Positions 25,580-32,571 of a stretch of 32,571 nucleotides of DNA are shown here, piece after piece. This stretch comes from JACVRW01 sp034664085 (GTDB lineage Bacteria > Actinomycetota > Thermoleophilia > Solirubrobacterales > Thermoleophilaceae): contig JAXDII010000069.1 in NCBI GenBank assembly GCA_034664085.1, forward strand, positions 1 through 32,571. Direction: 5' to 3'. How positions within the stretch are numbered: position 1 is the first letter of the stretch; every line of letters starts with the position of its first letter. Below the pieces are notes generated by a model. The model was not told where the DNA came from. It did no database searches and was given only the letters and a program-made list of their open reading frames with translations. A program made the position numbers and the translations under genes.

Positions 25580-25930
25580 GTGGCATCAGACCTCGCTCCA
25601 GGCCTGCCGGTTCGCCTCTTCATCGAGGCGCTCAACGCGCGTGACCTCGACACCCTGCGCACGCTCGTTGCTGACGACGTGGAGTTCCGCAACGCCGACG
25701 GCGCCGCGCTGCGCGGCGAGGAGGGGCTCAGGGACATCGTGATGGCGGCGGAGGACACCGACCTGCTGCTCGCGCGCGAGGGCGCCGAGCGCGTCGAAGG
25801 CCACGACGGCATCGATCACCTGACCGTGCCCGTGAGGGTGCTCGTCGGGCGCGGCGAGCTGCACGGAACCGCGGTCTCCGACATCCGGGACGGCCGGGTG
25901 GCCGCGTTCGCCGTGGTGAGCGTCGACTAG
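25580..25930 (+). CDS. NTF2-like (SnoaL-type) protein
   Basis: A 116-residue protein with the short NTF2-like fold: VRLFIEALNARDLDTLRTLVADDVEFRNADGAALRGEEGLRDIVMAAEDTDL, then strands ending in ELHGTAVSDIRDGRVAAFAVVSVD. The conserved helix-turn (ALNARDLDTL) and DDVEF strand are typical. The substrate is unknown. GTG 25580 is chosen because a promoter ends 7 nt upstream. It is the second of three unrelated NTF2-like genes in the window. It converges with the SMP-30 gene, with a small hairpin between them. Confidence 0.78.
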   Translation: MASDLAPGLPVRLFIEALNARDLDTLRTLVADDVEFRNADGAALRGEEGLRDIVMAAEDTDLLLAREGAERVEGHDGIDHLTVPVRVLVGRGELHGTAVSDIRDGRVAAFAVVSVD

Positions 25931-25937
25931 CTCAGTT

Positions 25938-25951
25938 GGCGCAGTAGCGCC
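25938..25951. terminator. Short hairpin between convergent genes
   Basis: GGCGC-AGTA-GCGCC, a perfect 5-bp GC stem with a 4-nt loop, in the 23-bp gap between two convergent stops. No T-tract. It is a plausible weak bidirectional terminator. Confidence 0.45.
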
Positions 25952-25953
25952 CT

Positions 25954-26802
25954 CTACACGCCCCGCCAGGGCACCGCGGCCGGCCCGGTGACGCCCGGCT
26001 CGGCCGTGAACAGGCCCCGCCGGGCCGTCGTGATGAACAGCGTCGACTGGCCCCGACCGCCGAAGCAGCAGCTCGTCACGTGGTCGGCAGGAACCCGGAC
26101 GACGGTGTCCAGGCACCCGCCGGGCGTGTACCGGTGCACCGCGCCGCCGCCCCACAGTGCCAGCCAGATGCAGCCGTCGTCGTCGACGCACAGGCCGTCC
26201 GGGCTGGCCGCCGTCTGCTGCAGCTCGGTCACGCGGCGCAGCGCGCCGAGGCCACCCGTCTCGATGTCGTAGTCGAACGCCGACACCTGCCGCTTCGCCG
26301 AATCGGCGAACCACATCGTTCCGCCGTCGGGGCTCCAGCCCAGACCATTGGAGACCGTGAGGCCGGACAGCACCGGCGTCACGACGGGCCCGGCGTCCAG
26401 CCGGTAGAGCTTGCCGGCCCCGGGGGCGCAGTCGTTGTGCATCGTCCCAGCCCAGGCGCGGCCGCGCGGGTCGCACTTGCCGTCGTTGAAGCGCAGCTCC
26501 GGCCGGTCGGCGATCACGGCCAGCAGCGCGGAGGCGTCGCCTTCCTCGCAGAGGGTCTCGAAGCCGTCGGCGTCGGCCAGCAGAAAGCCGCCGTCACCCG
26601 CCGGCAGCGCGGCGCCCACCGCGCGTCCGTGCGTGTGGGTCCGCAGCACCTCTCCGCTGGCCGAGCTGACGTGCACGCGTCCGGCGAGGATGTCCACCCA
26701 GGACAGGACGCCGCGCTCGGCGTCCCACGCCGGCCCCTCGCCGAGGTCGGCTGCCACGTCCGCGAGCAGCTCTGCGTCGAGGGAGCGCCGCACCGCAACC
26801 AA
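25954..26802 (-). CDS. SMP-30/gluconolactonase family protein
   Basis: A 282-residue six-bladed propeller of the SMP-30 family. Metal-site motifs are visible: the acidic E in DLGEGPAWD, the NDGKCDPRGRAWAGTM segment, the SNGLGWSPDGGTMWFADS strand with its Asn and the SPDGLCVDDDGCIWLALWGGG segment with its Asp. The family hydrolyses sugar lactones using a divalent metal. The longest start is TTG 26802. GTG 26793 (VRRSLDAEL) is an equally good alternative, and neither has a Shine-Dalgarno sequence. It begins 26 bp after the stop of the RibD/DHFR-like gene on the same strand, so they may be co-transcribed. Confidence 0.85.
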   Translation of the reverse strand: MVAVRRSLDAELLADVAADLGEGPAWDAERGVLSWVDILAGRVHVSSASGEVLRTHTHGRAVGAALPAGDGGFLLADADGFETLCEEGDASALLAVIADRPELRFNDGKCDPRGRAWAGTMHNDCAPGAGKLYRLDAGPVVTPVLSGLTVSNGLGWSPDGGTMWFADSAKRQVSAFDYDIETGGLGALRRVTELQQTAASPDGLCVDDDGCIWLALWGGGAVHRYTPGGCLDTVVRVPADHVTSCCFGGRGQSTLFITTARRGLFTAEPGVTGPAAVPWRGV

Positions 26803-26828
26803 CGACCCGGCGGGCGGTCAGGATCGTT

Positions 26829-27467
26829 TCAGCCGTTCACGACGCGATACCTGAGGTGGGTGACCGCCGGGGACTCGATCACCCGCGTGCACTCCAGCTC
26901 GGGAAGCTCGCCGCCGCGATCGTCGAACAGCCGCACGCCGCCACCGAGCAGCACCGGCGCGACGTGGATCTGAAGCTGGTCGAGCAGGCCGGCCCTGAGG
27001 TACTGCTGGGCCACGTCGGCGCCGCCGCCGAGCGCGACGTCCTTGTCGCCGGCGGCAGCCCGGGCCTGGTCGAGCGCGGACTCGATGCCGTCGGTGACGA
27101 ACGTGAAGGTGGTCTCCCCCTTGGCCAGCGGCTCACGGTCGTGGTGGGTCAGCACGAAGACCGGCATGCCGAAGGGCGGGTCGTCTCCCCACCAGCCGTC
27201 CCAGGGGTCGTCGCCCCACGGGCCGGGGCCGCCGCCGAACATGCCCCTGCCCATCACGACCGCCCCCGCGCTGCCGAGCGACTCCTCGAGCACGTCGTCG
27301 TCGGGACCCGCCGTGCCGCCTTCCATCCCGTGGCGCTCACGCCAGCTGGCCAGCCGGTAGGCCCACTCGTGGAGCCGCTCGCCGCCCTCGCCGAGCGGCT
27401 CCTCCTGGCTGGGGTTCGGCCCGGCGACGAAGCCGTCGAGGGACATCGTGATGTCGAAGGTGAGCAT
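26829..27467 (-). CDS. Dihydrofolate reductase/RibD C-terminal family protein
   Basis: A 212-residue protein with the RibD C-terminal fold: LTFDITMSLDGFVAGPN at the start, GAVVMGRGMFGG, a FVLTHHDREPLAKGETTFTFVTDGIESALDQARAAAGDKDVALGGGADVAQQYLRAGLLDQLQIHVAPVLLGGGVRLFD region and a short C-terminal strand. Related proteins are NADPH-dependent reductases of uncertain substrate and are common in actinobacteria. ATG 27467 is chosen from the N-terminal motif; upstream in-frame residues lie within the divergent DUF1330 gene. No clear promoter is seen; a TACTTC hexamer is too close to the start. Confidence 0.83.
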   Translation of the reverse strand: MLTFDITMSLDGFVAGPNPSQEEPLGEGGERLHEWAYRLASWRERHGMEGGTAGPDDDVLEESLGSAGAVVMGRGMFGGGPGPWGDDPWDGWWGDDPPFGMPVFVLTHHDREPLAKGETTFTFVTDGIESALDQARAAAGDKDVALGGGADVAQQYLRAGLLDQLQIHVAPVLLGGGVRLFDDRGGELPELECTRVIESPAVTHLRYRVVNG

Positions 27468-27472
27468 CGAAG

Positions 27473-27478
27473 TATGGT
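27473..27478 (+). promoter_or_regulatory. Leaderless -10 element (TATGGT) for the DUF1330 gene
   Basis: TATGGT ends 7 nt before ATG 27486 in the 18-bp gap between divergent genes. No Shine-Dalgarno sequence can fit. The promoter's -35 region would lie inside the DHFR-like gene. Confidence 0.55.
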
Positions 27479-27485
27479 CCCGCAA

Positions 27486-27785
27486 ATGAGCGCATACCTG
27501 GTGAGCAGCTACAGGGTCACGAATCCCGACGCGTTCCAGGGATACGGACCGGCGGTCGTGCCGACGATCATGGCCCATGGGGGCGAGATCGTCGTTGCCG
27601 ACTACGAGTCGGAGGCACTCGACGGGGAGCCGGCGCCCACCACGGTCGTGATCCGCTTCGAGAGCAAGGAAGCCGCGCGCGCGTGGCTGGAGTCCCCCGA
27701 GTACGAGGCGATCAAGCACCTGCGGACCGACAACACCGAGGGCACCACCGCGGTGCTGGTGGACGAGTTCACGCTGCCCGGGTGA
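27486..27785 (+). CDS. DUF1330 family protein
   Basis: A 99-residue protein with the dimeric alpha/beta-barrel fold of DUF1330: MSAYLVSSYRVTNPDAFQGYGPAVVPTIMAHGGEIVVADYESEALDGEPAPTTVVIRFESKEAARAWLESPEYEAIKHLRTDNTEGTTAVLVDEF. The family is widespread, uncharacterised and related in fold to ABM proteins. The start is ATG 27486, with TATGGT ending 7 nt upstream. It ends 7 bp from the stop of the convergent cupredoxin gene. Confidence 0.85.
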   Translation: MSAYLVSSYRVTNPDAFQGYGPAVVPTIMAHGGEIVVADYESEALDGEPAPTTVVIRFESKEAARAWLESPEYEAIKHLRTDNTEGTTAVLVDEFTLPG

Positions 27786-27792
27786 CGGGCGC

Positions 27793-28332
27793 CTATCGGA
27801 CGGTGAGCGTTCCCTGCATCCCGGCCTGGCGGTGGCCGTCGACCGAGCAGTAGAACGTGTAGCTCCCCGGCGTCAGCCTCGCCTTCACGGTGGAGGTGCC
27901 GCCGTCCTTGACGATCTTGCCCTGCTCGGCCACGCCGCCGCCCTCGATCGCCACGTTGTGCGGCACAGCAGAGTCGTTGGTCATCGCGATCGTGACGGTG
28001 CCGGCCTGCGCTTCGAGCGCCGACTCGTCGAACTTCAGCTGGCCGGTGGGGTCGGCCGCGAGCCGGGTCTCGCCGCCAGCCGGGGCCGGCGCGGCCTCCG
28101 CCTCAGGCTCCCCGCCCTCGTGGTCCTCGAGCGCCCCGGTGATGATCGCCGAGGTGATCGTCGCCGCCGCGAGCAGCACCGAGGTCGCCCCCGCAAGCCA
28201 GGCCAGACGGTCCGTGCGGGGGAAGTCCTCACGCAGCACGCCCAGCGCCGTCACGGCCAGTGCCCATAGCGCGAGCAGCACGCCGAAGATGTGAAAGGCG
28301 TTTACCGCACCGATGAGCACGTAGGTGCTCAC
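27793..28332 (-). CDS. Membrane-anchored cupredoxin domain protein
   Basis: A 179-residue protein. Two hydrophobic helices are seen (about residues 4-32 and 42-67), then an acidic Pro/Ala linker. A C-terminal cupredoxin domain has the type 1 copper ligands H125 (VPHNVAIEG), C162, H167 (FYCSVDGHRQ) and M172 (AGMQGTL). It is probably an electron carrier anchored at the outer face of the membrane. GTG 28332 is preferred because TACGGT ends 6 nt upstream. GTG 28350 would add six residues but place that element inside the gene. Confidence 0.82.
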   Translation of the reverse strand: MSTYVLIGAVNAFHIFGVLLALWALAVTALGVLREDFPRTDRLAWLAGATSVLLAAATITSAIITGALEDHEGGEPEAEAAPAPAGGETRLAADPTGQLKFDESALEAQAGTVTIAMTNDSAVPHNVAIEGGGVAEQGKIVKDGGTSTVKARLTPGSYTFYCSVDGHRQAGMQGTLTVR

Positions 28333-28338
28333 AGGCAA

Positions 28339-28344
28339 ACCGTA
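28339..28344 (-). promoter_or_regulatory. Leaderless -10 element (TACGGT) for the cupredoxin gene
   Basis: TACGGT on the minus strand (28344-28339) ends 6 nt before GTG 28332. Confidence 0.45.
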
Positions 28345-28351
28345 GCTCACC

Positions 28352-28380
28352 TTGATGCGGCGGACACGGAGGTCTAGGTT
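28352..28380 (+). promoter_or_regulatory. Sigma-70-like promoter of the NTF2-like gene at 28409
   Basis: TTGATG (28352-28357), a 17-bp spacer and TAGGTT (28375-28380). It predicts a start near 28387 and a 20-nt leader with GGAGG at 28398-28402. GGTCT/AGACC arms (28371-28375 and 28393-28397) flank the -10. Confidence 0.55.
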
Positions 28381-28408
28381 CAGATGTGCCCCAGACCGGA
28401 GGTGTCAC

Positions 28409-28804
28409 ATGGCCGGCAAGAGCGATCAGCTGCGCGAGCGCTACCAGCAGTTCTCGCAAGGTGATCTCGAAAGCGCCCTGTCCAACTGGTCGGACGACTT
28501 CACGTGGGAGGGCGGCAACTCCGAGGACATGCCCGGAGGCGGTACGCACGAGGGCAAGGAGAACGCGCTCCGGGTGCTCCAGGAAGCCGTGGGGAGCTGG
28601 GATGAGTTCAAGCTGGTCCCCGACGAGTTCTTCGAAGACGACGACACCGTCGTCGTGCTCGGCCACACCGAGGTCAGGAAGGGCGATCAGTCAGCGAAGC
28701 TGCCCGTCGTCCACATCTGGCGCTTCCGCGGCGACGACGAGGTGGTTCGGCTTCAGATCCTCACCGACACGCTGCAGGGCGCGCGCCTGCTCGGCAGGGC
28801 CTGA
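28409..28804 (+). CDS. NTF2-like (SnoaL-type) protein
   Basis: A 131-residue protein with the ester-cyclase-like NTF2 pattern: LRERYQQFSQGDLESALSNWSDDFTWEGGNSEDMPGGGTHEGKENALRVLQEAVGSWDEFKLVPDEFFEDDDTVVVLGHTEVRKGDQSAKLPVVHIWRFRGDDEVVRLQILTDTLQGARLLG. The function is unknown. ATG 28409 has GGAGG 6 nt upstream and a promoter with a short leader, unlike the leaderless genes nearby. It is followed by a hairpin at 28826-28854. Confidence 0.82.
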   Translation: MAGKSDQLRERYQQFSQGDLESALSNWSDDFTWEGGNSEDMPGGGTHEGKENALRVLQEAVGSWDEFKLVPDEFFEDDDTVVVLGHTEVRKGDQSAKLPVVHIWRFRGDDEVVRLQILTDTLQGARLLGRA

Positions 28805-28825
28805 GGCAGCTCGCGCGAGAGCCTT

Positions 28826-28854
28826 GCTGGAGCATCGTGTCCCCATGCTCCAGC
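28826..28854 (+). terminator. Perfect 10-bp stem hairpin after the NTF2-like gene
   Basis: GCTGGAGCAT-N9-ATGCTCCAGC, a perfect 10-bp stem with a 9-nt loop, 21 bp after the stop. Only a short GTTCC follows, so it is a weak or factor-assisted terminator, or an operator for the next gene. Confidence 0.55.
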
Positions 28855-28862
28855 GTTCCACC

Positions 28863-28876
28863 CGGTCCGTGGACCG
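28863..28876. promoter_or_regulatory. Palindrome upstream of the propeller gene
   Basis: CGGTCC-GT-GGACCG, 6-bp arms, 19 bp before GTG 28896. It could be an operator for the propeller-sulfatase unit. A TAGTTG hexamer begins at 28880. Confidence 0.35.
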
Positions 28877-28895
28877 TGCTAGTTGAGGTGCTAGC

Positions 28896-30368
28896 GTGCC
28901 TGCGCGTGGTGGCTTCACCACGCCCGTGCGCCTCTCTCGCTTCCAGCCGTCACCTGCATCACGCGCACTCTGCTCGCTGATCGGCCTCGCCGCGCTCGCC
29001 GCCCCAGCCGGTGCGCTGGCAGCGCCCACACCGGCCCGGGCGCCGGTCTCGACGCTTGGGGCCCTCGTGCAGCTGCACAGAGCGAGCGGGTGCCTGGTCG
29101 ATCGCTCCAAGCCGCGCCCCGGATGCAAGTCCGTGCGCGCGTTGCGCGGACCCGCCCCCTTCCTCGGCTCCAACGCCGTCGCGATCAGCCGAGACGGAAG
29201 GAACGTCTACGTCGCCTCGTCCAGCAGCGACGCGATCGCCATCTTCAAGCGCAGCGCGAAGACCGGCAAGCTGACCCAGCGCTCGGGCGCCGGCGGATGC
29301 ATCGCCGCGAAGGGCGCGGGGGGCTGCGCGAAGGCACGAGGACTCAACGGCCCCAACTCCGTCGCCGTGAGCGCGGACGGGAAGAACGTCTACGCGACGT
29401 CGCTCGTCAGCGACGCCGTCGCGGTCTTCCGGCGCAACCGGGCGACCGGCGCGCTCACGCAGGCCCGCGGCCGGAGCGGCTGCATCGCGGACAGGGCGAC
29501 CTCCAGCTGCGCCACGGGCCGCGCGCTCGACGGTCCCGACGTCGTCGCAGTCAGTCCGGACGGCGCCAATGTCTACGTGGGGGCGTTCACCGGCAACGCG
29601 GTCGCGGTGTTCGCCCGTAACGCGTCGACCGGCGCGCTTACGCAGCCCGCCGATACCACCGGCTGCATCGTCAACACGCCCACCGACGGCTGCACCACCG
29701 GCCTCGCGCTGGCCGCACCCGAAGGGCTGGCGATCAGCGCCGACGGCGACAACGTGTACGTCGCAACGGCGGTCAGCAACGCCCTTGCCGTGTTCACCCG
29801 CGACGCATCCACCGGCGCGCTGACGCAGGCCACCGACGGCACCGGCTGCATCGTCGACAGCCCGCTCGCCGGCTGCACGACCGGCACCGAGCTCGGCGGC
29901 GCGAACGCGGTGGCGGTCAGCTCCGACGACGCCAGCGTCTACGTGACGTCGCTGACGAGCAACAGCCTGACGACCTTCGACCGCACACCCTCGACCGGCC
30001 AGCTCACCCAGAAGACCGGCACGTCCGCATGCGTGATCTACGTGTTCGCGGTCGGCTGCTCGCTAGGACGGGCGCTCAGCGAGCCCGAGGGAGTCGCCGT
30101 CTCGCCCGACGGCGCCAGCGTCTACGCCGCGGCGTTCGGGTCGGACGCAATCGACGTCTTCAACCGCAACACGACCGGCGCGCTGATCCAGAAGCAGCGC
30201 CGGCGAGGCTGCATGACCTCGAGCGCGACGCCCGACTGCACGCCCGCGCGTGCGCTGGGCGGTGCCAGTTCGGTCGCCGTCAGCCCCGACGGCAAGCACG
30301 TCTACTCGGGCGCGTTCGACAGCAATGCCGTCGCCGTCTTCAAGCGGGTCACTCGTGGGAAGGGCTGA
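28896..30368 (+). CDS. Secreted seven-bladed beta-propeller with paired cysteines
   Basis: A 490-residue protein. A signal-like N-terminus has a basic stretch and a hydrophobic core (ALCSLIGLAALAAPAGALA, about residues 28-44). Seven repeats of about 51 residues follow, each with VAVSPDGxNVYVA, a DAVAVFxR strand and TGALTQ. This is the YncE/lactonase-type propeller pattern. Each repeat begins with a cysteine pair, GC-x8-GC in most blades (x10 in the first), giving 14 cysteines. They could form one disulfide per blade outside the cell. No catalytic residues are recognised. GTG 28896 has GAGG about 7 nt upstream. The sulfatase follows 1 bp after the stop. Confidence 0.82.
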   Translation: MPARGGFTTPVRLSRFQPSPASRALCSLIGLAALAAPAGALAAPTPARAPVSTLGALVQLHRASGCLVDRSKPRPGCKSVRALRGPAPFLGSNAVAISRDGRNVYVASSSSDAIAIFKRSAKTGKLTQRSGAGGCIAAKGAGGCAKARGLNGPNSVAVSADGKNVYATSLVSDAVAVFRRNRATGALTQARGRSGCIADRATSSCATGRALDGPDVVAVSPDGANVYVGAFTGNAVAVFARNASTGALTQPADTTGCIVNTPTDGCTTGLALAAPEGLAISADGDNVYVATAVSNALAVFTRDASTGALTQATDGTGCIVDSPLAGCTTGTELGGANAVAVSSDDASVYVTSLTSNSLTTFDRTPSTGQLTQKTGTSACVIYVFAVGCSLGRALSEPEGVAVSPDGASVYAAAFGSDAIDVFNRNTTGALIQKQRRRGCMTSSATPDCTPARALGGASSVAVSPDGKHVYSGAFDSNAVAVFKRVTRGKG

Positions 30369-30369
30369 C

Positions 30370-31980
30370 ATGGAAGGAACCGGGATGGACAGGTCGGACA
30401 AGGATGGGATCACCCGCAGCGACCTGCTGAAGACCGCGGCCGTTGCCGCGCCCGTGCTCCTGCTCGGCGAGCACGCCGCCACGGCCGCAGCTCAGAAGCG
30501 CCGGGCGCTGCCCGACCGCAAGGTCGCGGGCATGAACGTGCTCGTCTTCATGACCGATCAGCAGCGCGCGATCCAGCACTTCCCGCGCGGCTGGGCCAAG
30601 CGCAATCTGCCCGGCCTGACGCGCCTTCAGAAGCACGGCCTCACGTTCGAAAACGCGTTCACGAACGCCTGCATGTGCTCGCCGGCGCGCTCGACGCTGA
30701 TGTCCGGCTTCTTCCCGGCCCAGCACGGCGTCAAGTACACGCTCGAGACAGACATGCCCTCGCCGCAGTACCCGCAGGTGGAGCTGGCGACGACCTTCAA
30801 GAACCCCGCCACCGTCGTGGCGGCCGCCGGCTACACGCCGGTCTACAAGGGCAAGTTCCACTGCAACAAGCCGGCGAACGGCTCGACCTGGGTCCCCTCC
30901 GACGTCAACCAGTACGGGTTCACGCGCTGGAATCCGCCGGACGCGGGCGGCAACCAGGACATCCCGGAGGAGGGGGGCGGGATCTACGACAACGACGGCC
31001 GCTTCATCAACTCCGAGGGCACGGCCGACGCCGGCACCGAGGGCGCGGTCCAGTACCTCGGCTCCACCGCCGCGCAGAGCCAGCCGTTCTTCATGGTCGT
31101 CTCGCTGGTCAACCCGCACGACGTGCTCTTCTACCCCAAGACCTACAAGAGCGGCGGCTACGACGACTCCTGGCTGCAGGGCGAGATCGAGGTGCCGAAG
31201 ACGGCCGGCGAGGACCTCTCGACCAAGCCGACCGTGCAGAAGCAGTTCCTGCGGCTGTTCAACGCCTCCGGGCCGATCCCCACGCCGCAGATGAAGCGCA
31301 ACTACCTGAACTTCTACGCCAACCTGATGAAGGCCTCGGACGCGTACCTGGTGAGGATCCTCAACACGCTCGAGAAGAGCGGCCTGCTCGACAACACCCT
31401 GGTGATCGCGACGGCCGACCACGGTGAGATGGGCACCGCCCACGGCGGGATGCGGCAGAAGAACTTCAACGTCTACGAGGAGTCGACGCGCGTCCCGCTC
31501 GTCTACTCCAACCCGCGCCTGTTCAAGAAGCCGCGCACGAGCGAGGCCCTCGTCTCGCACGTCGACTTCCTCCCCACGCTCGCGACGCTCGTCGGCGCAC
31601 CCGCCGACGCACGCGACTCCTGGCAGGGCGTCGACTACTCCGACCAGATCCTGAGCCGCTCCCCGAAGAAGCCGGCCCAGAACTACACGGTCTTCACCTA
31701 CGACGACTGGCAGTCCGGGCAGTCGCGCGGTCCGTACCCGCAGGCGCCGAACCACATCGTCAGCATCCGCGAGCGGCGCTACAAGATCGCCCGCTACTAC
31801 GACGCCGCCGGCAAGGTGCCGGACCAGTGGGAGATGTACGACCTCGAGCGCGACCCGCTCGAGCGCGTGAACCTCGCCTACAAGGGCCACAAGCGCACCC
31901 CCGAGCAGCAGCGCCAGTACAGGCGGCTCCGCCGCAAGCTCGCCCGCGTCGAGCAGCGGCGGCTGCAGCCGCTGAACTGA
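30370..31980 (+). CDS. Sulfatase family enzyme, exported
   Basis: A 536-residue type I sulfatase. The formylglycine cysteine C103 lies in C-S-P-A-R (103-107), the full sulfatase signature. Metal ligands include D63-Q64 (FMTDQQR) and D350-H351 (ATADHGEMGTAHGG). The C-terminal part has WEMYDLERDPLERVNLA, typical of the family. It needs a formylglycine-generating enzyme encoded elsewhere. The N-terminus (GITRSDLLKTAAVAAPVLLL) looks like a Tat signal but has only one Arg where RR is expected, so the export route is uncertain. ATG 30370 has GAAGGG upstream. It forms an operon with the beta-propeller. The substrate is unknown. Confidence 0.9.
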   Translation: MEGTGMDRSDKDGITRSDLLKTAAVAAPVLLLGEHAATAAAQKRRALPDRKVAGMNVLVFMTDQQRAIQHFPRGWAKRNLPGLTRLQKHGLTFENAFTNACMCSPARSTLMSGFFPAQHGVKYTLETDMPSPQYPQVELATTFKNPATVVAAAGYTPVYKGKFHCNKPANGSTWVPSDVNQYGFTRWNPPDAGGNQDIPEEGGGIYDNDGRFINSEGTADAGTEGAVQYLGSTAAQSQPFFMVVSLVNPHDVLFYPKTYKSGGYDDSWLQGEIEVPKTAGEDLSTKPTVQKQFLRLFNASGPIPTPQMKRNYLNFYANLMKASDAYLVRILNTLEKSGLLDNTLVIATADHGEMGTAHGGMRQKNFNVYEESTRVPLVYSNPRLFKKPRTSEALVSHVDFLPTLATLVGAPADARDSWQGVDYSDQILSRSPKKPAQNYTVFTYDDWQSGQSRGPYPQAPNHIVSIRERRYKIARYYDAAGKVPDQWEMYDLERDPLERVNLAYKGHKRTPEQQRQYRRLRRKLARVEQRRLQPLN

Positions 31981-31984
31981 GCGC

Positions 31985-32020
31985 GTGCGTCAGGACGGCG
32001 GCTGTGCCGACCTGACGCGC
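31985..32020. terminator. Long two-part stem-loop between convergent genes
   Basis: GCGTCAGG (31987-31994) pairs with CCTGACGC (32011-32018). After an A-A mismatch an inner CGGC/GCCG stem closes a GGCTGT loop. With the outer G-C and U-G pairs it spans 31985-32020. It starts 5 bp after the sulfatase stop. It lacks a T-tract but is the best terminator candidate at this end. Confidence 0.6.
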
Positions 32021-32075
32021 ACGGCCTGTGGCCCCTTCTACATCAGCGACACGCGGCACTCCGCGGGGCCGCCCC

Positions 32076-32571
32076 TCAGACCAGGACCTTCTCGCGCTCC
32101 TCGTCCGGCTCGGGCTCGGCTTCGGCCTCGACGGTCTCCGGGCGGCCCTCCAGCGAGACGTGCGGGAGCACGCGATCCAGCCACGCCGGCAGCCACCAGG
32201 CGCGGTCGCCGAGCAGCGTCACCACCGCGGGTGCGATGACCATGCGGACGATCAGCACGTCGATCAGGATCGCGAGGCCCAGGCCGAGGCCGAACATCTT
32301 CCCGATCATGTCGCTCGAGGTGACGAAGCTCAGGAAGACCGCAGCCATGATCAGTCCGGCGAACACGACGACCTTGCCGATGCGGCCCATCCCGTGGATC
32401 ACGCTTGCGCGAGGCCGGTCCCCCTCGTTGTAGGCCTCGTGGATCCGGCTGAGCAGGAAGACGTTGTAGTCCATGCTCAGCCCGAACAGGATCGCGAACA
32501 GCATCACCGGCAGGAACGAGATGATCGGGATGCCCGAGTCGGCGCCGATCAGGCTCGCGCCGATGCCCTCC
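32076..32571 (-). CDS. MMPL/RND family transporter, C-terminal part (partial)
   Basis: The gene runs off the right edge; 164 C-terminal residues are visible. They contain the MMPL transmembrane segments: a helix ending SFLPVMLFAILFGLSMDYNVFLLSRI, the charged EAYNEGDRPRASVIHGMGRIGKVV loop, then VVFAGLIMAAVFLSFV and GKMFGLGLGLAILIDVLIVRMVIAPAVVTLLG. The SMDYxxFLLSR motif is the family's hallmark. A cytoplasmic acidic tail (EAEAEPEPDEERE) closes the protein. MMPL transporters export lipids or hydrophobic compounds using the proton gradient. The N-terminal half and periplasmic domains are outside the window. Confidence 0.88.
   Translation of the reverse strand, partial: EGIGASLIGADSGIPIISFLPVMLFAILFGLSMDYNVFLLSRIHEAYNEGDRPRASVIHGMGRIGKVVVFAGLIMAAVFLSFVTSSDMIGKMFGLGLGLAILIDVLIVRMVIAPAVVTLLGDRAWWLPAWLDRVLPHVSLEGRPETVEAEAEPEPDEEREKVLV

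Noticed and set aside
25926..25956. A tRNA-like string (TAGCTCAGTTGGC) near the end of the NTF2-like gene
   Set aside because: It resembles a D-arm, but no acceptor stem, anticodon arm or T-arm follows. The segment is better explained by two stops and a 5-bp hairpin between convergent genes.

Overview
The window is about 32.6 kb of roughly 70% GC chromosomal DNA. It has very tight gene packing, many GTG/TTG starts, an actinobacterial-style dnaK-grpE-dnaJ-regulator-clpB order and many apparently leaderless genes. This points to a high-GC actinobacterium; Thermoleophilia/Solirubrobacterales is my best guess from gene style, but it is an inference. I see no rRNA, tRNA, CRISPR array, insertion sequence, prophage or replication origin.

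Layout. 1-98: tail of a lipoyl-domain protein. 99-423: gene-free, with a 53-bp tandem hairpin repeat. 424-3962 (minus): two Nudix hydrolases, a membrane GGDEF/HD-GYP protein and YceH/UPF0502. 3983-6960: MFS exporter, SRPBCC protein, NTF2-like protein and a secreted alpha/beta hydrolase. 6957-8668: FMN reductase and YceI divergent from a MarR regulator, with a perfect inverted repeat between them. 8635-11150 (minus): cupin, zinc alcohol dehydrogenase and a sigma-70 family factor. 11151-14381: a signalling block with a palindrome-rich leader, an internally deleted MEDS/HATPase protein, a NarL-type kinase and regulator pair, a small zinc ribbon and a GSP17M-like membrane protein. 14478-22443 (plus): dnaK, grpE, dnaJ, an HspR/CbpM-like regulator, clpB, a ribosome-hibernation factor with a duplicated C-terminal domain, YceI and a UBP-type zinc finger. 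22434-24507 (minus): zinc-ribbon thioredoxin and a thioredoxin-reductase-like flavoprotein with an N-terminal cNMP-binding fold. 24594-28804: small enzymes and stress-type domains (ABM, DUF3467-like, two NTF2-like, SMP-30, RibD/DHFR-like, DUF1330, membrane-anchored cupredoxin). 28896-31980: a secreted seven-bladed beta-propeller followed by a sulfatase. 32076-end (minus): C-terminal part of an MMPL/RND transporter.

The genes suggest a general stress and redox region: protein folding and disaggregation, ribosome protection, thiol and quinone redox, an alternative sigma factor and two-component sensing. Two architectural themes recur. Many genes show a TANNNT-like -10 element 6-9 nt before the start codon and no Shine-Dalgarno sequence, so they look leaderless. 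Most convergent pairs overlap at their stops, three of them sharing the same CTAG tetranucleotide. The strongest candidates for new biology are the 53-bp hairpin array, the TGGGG/CCCCA palindrome triplet beside the sigma factor, the deleted MEDS/HATPase protein, the MarR operator, and the coupling of clpB to a hibernation factor.
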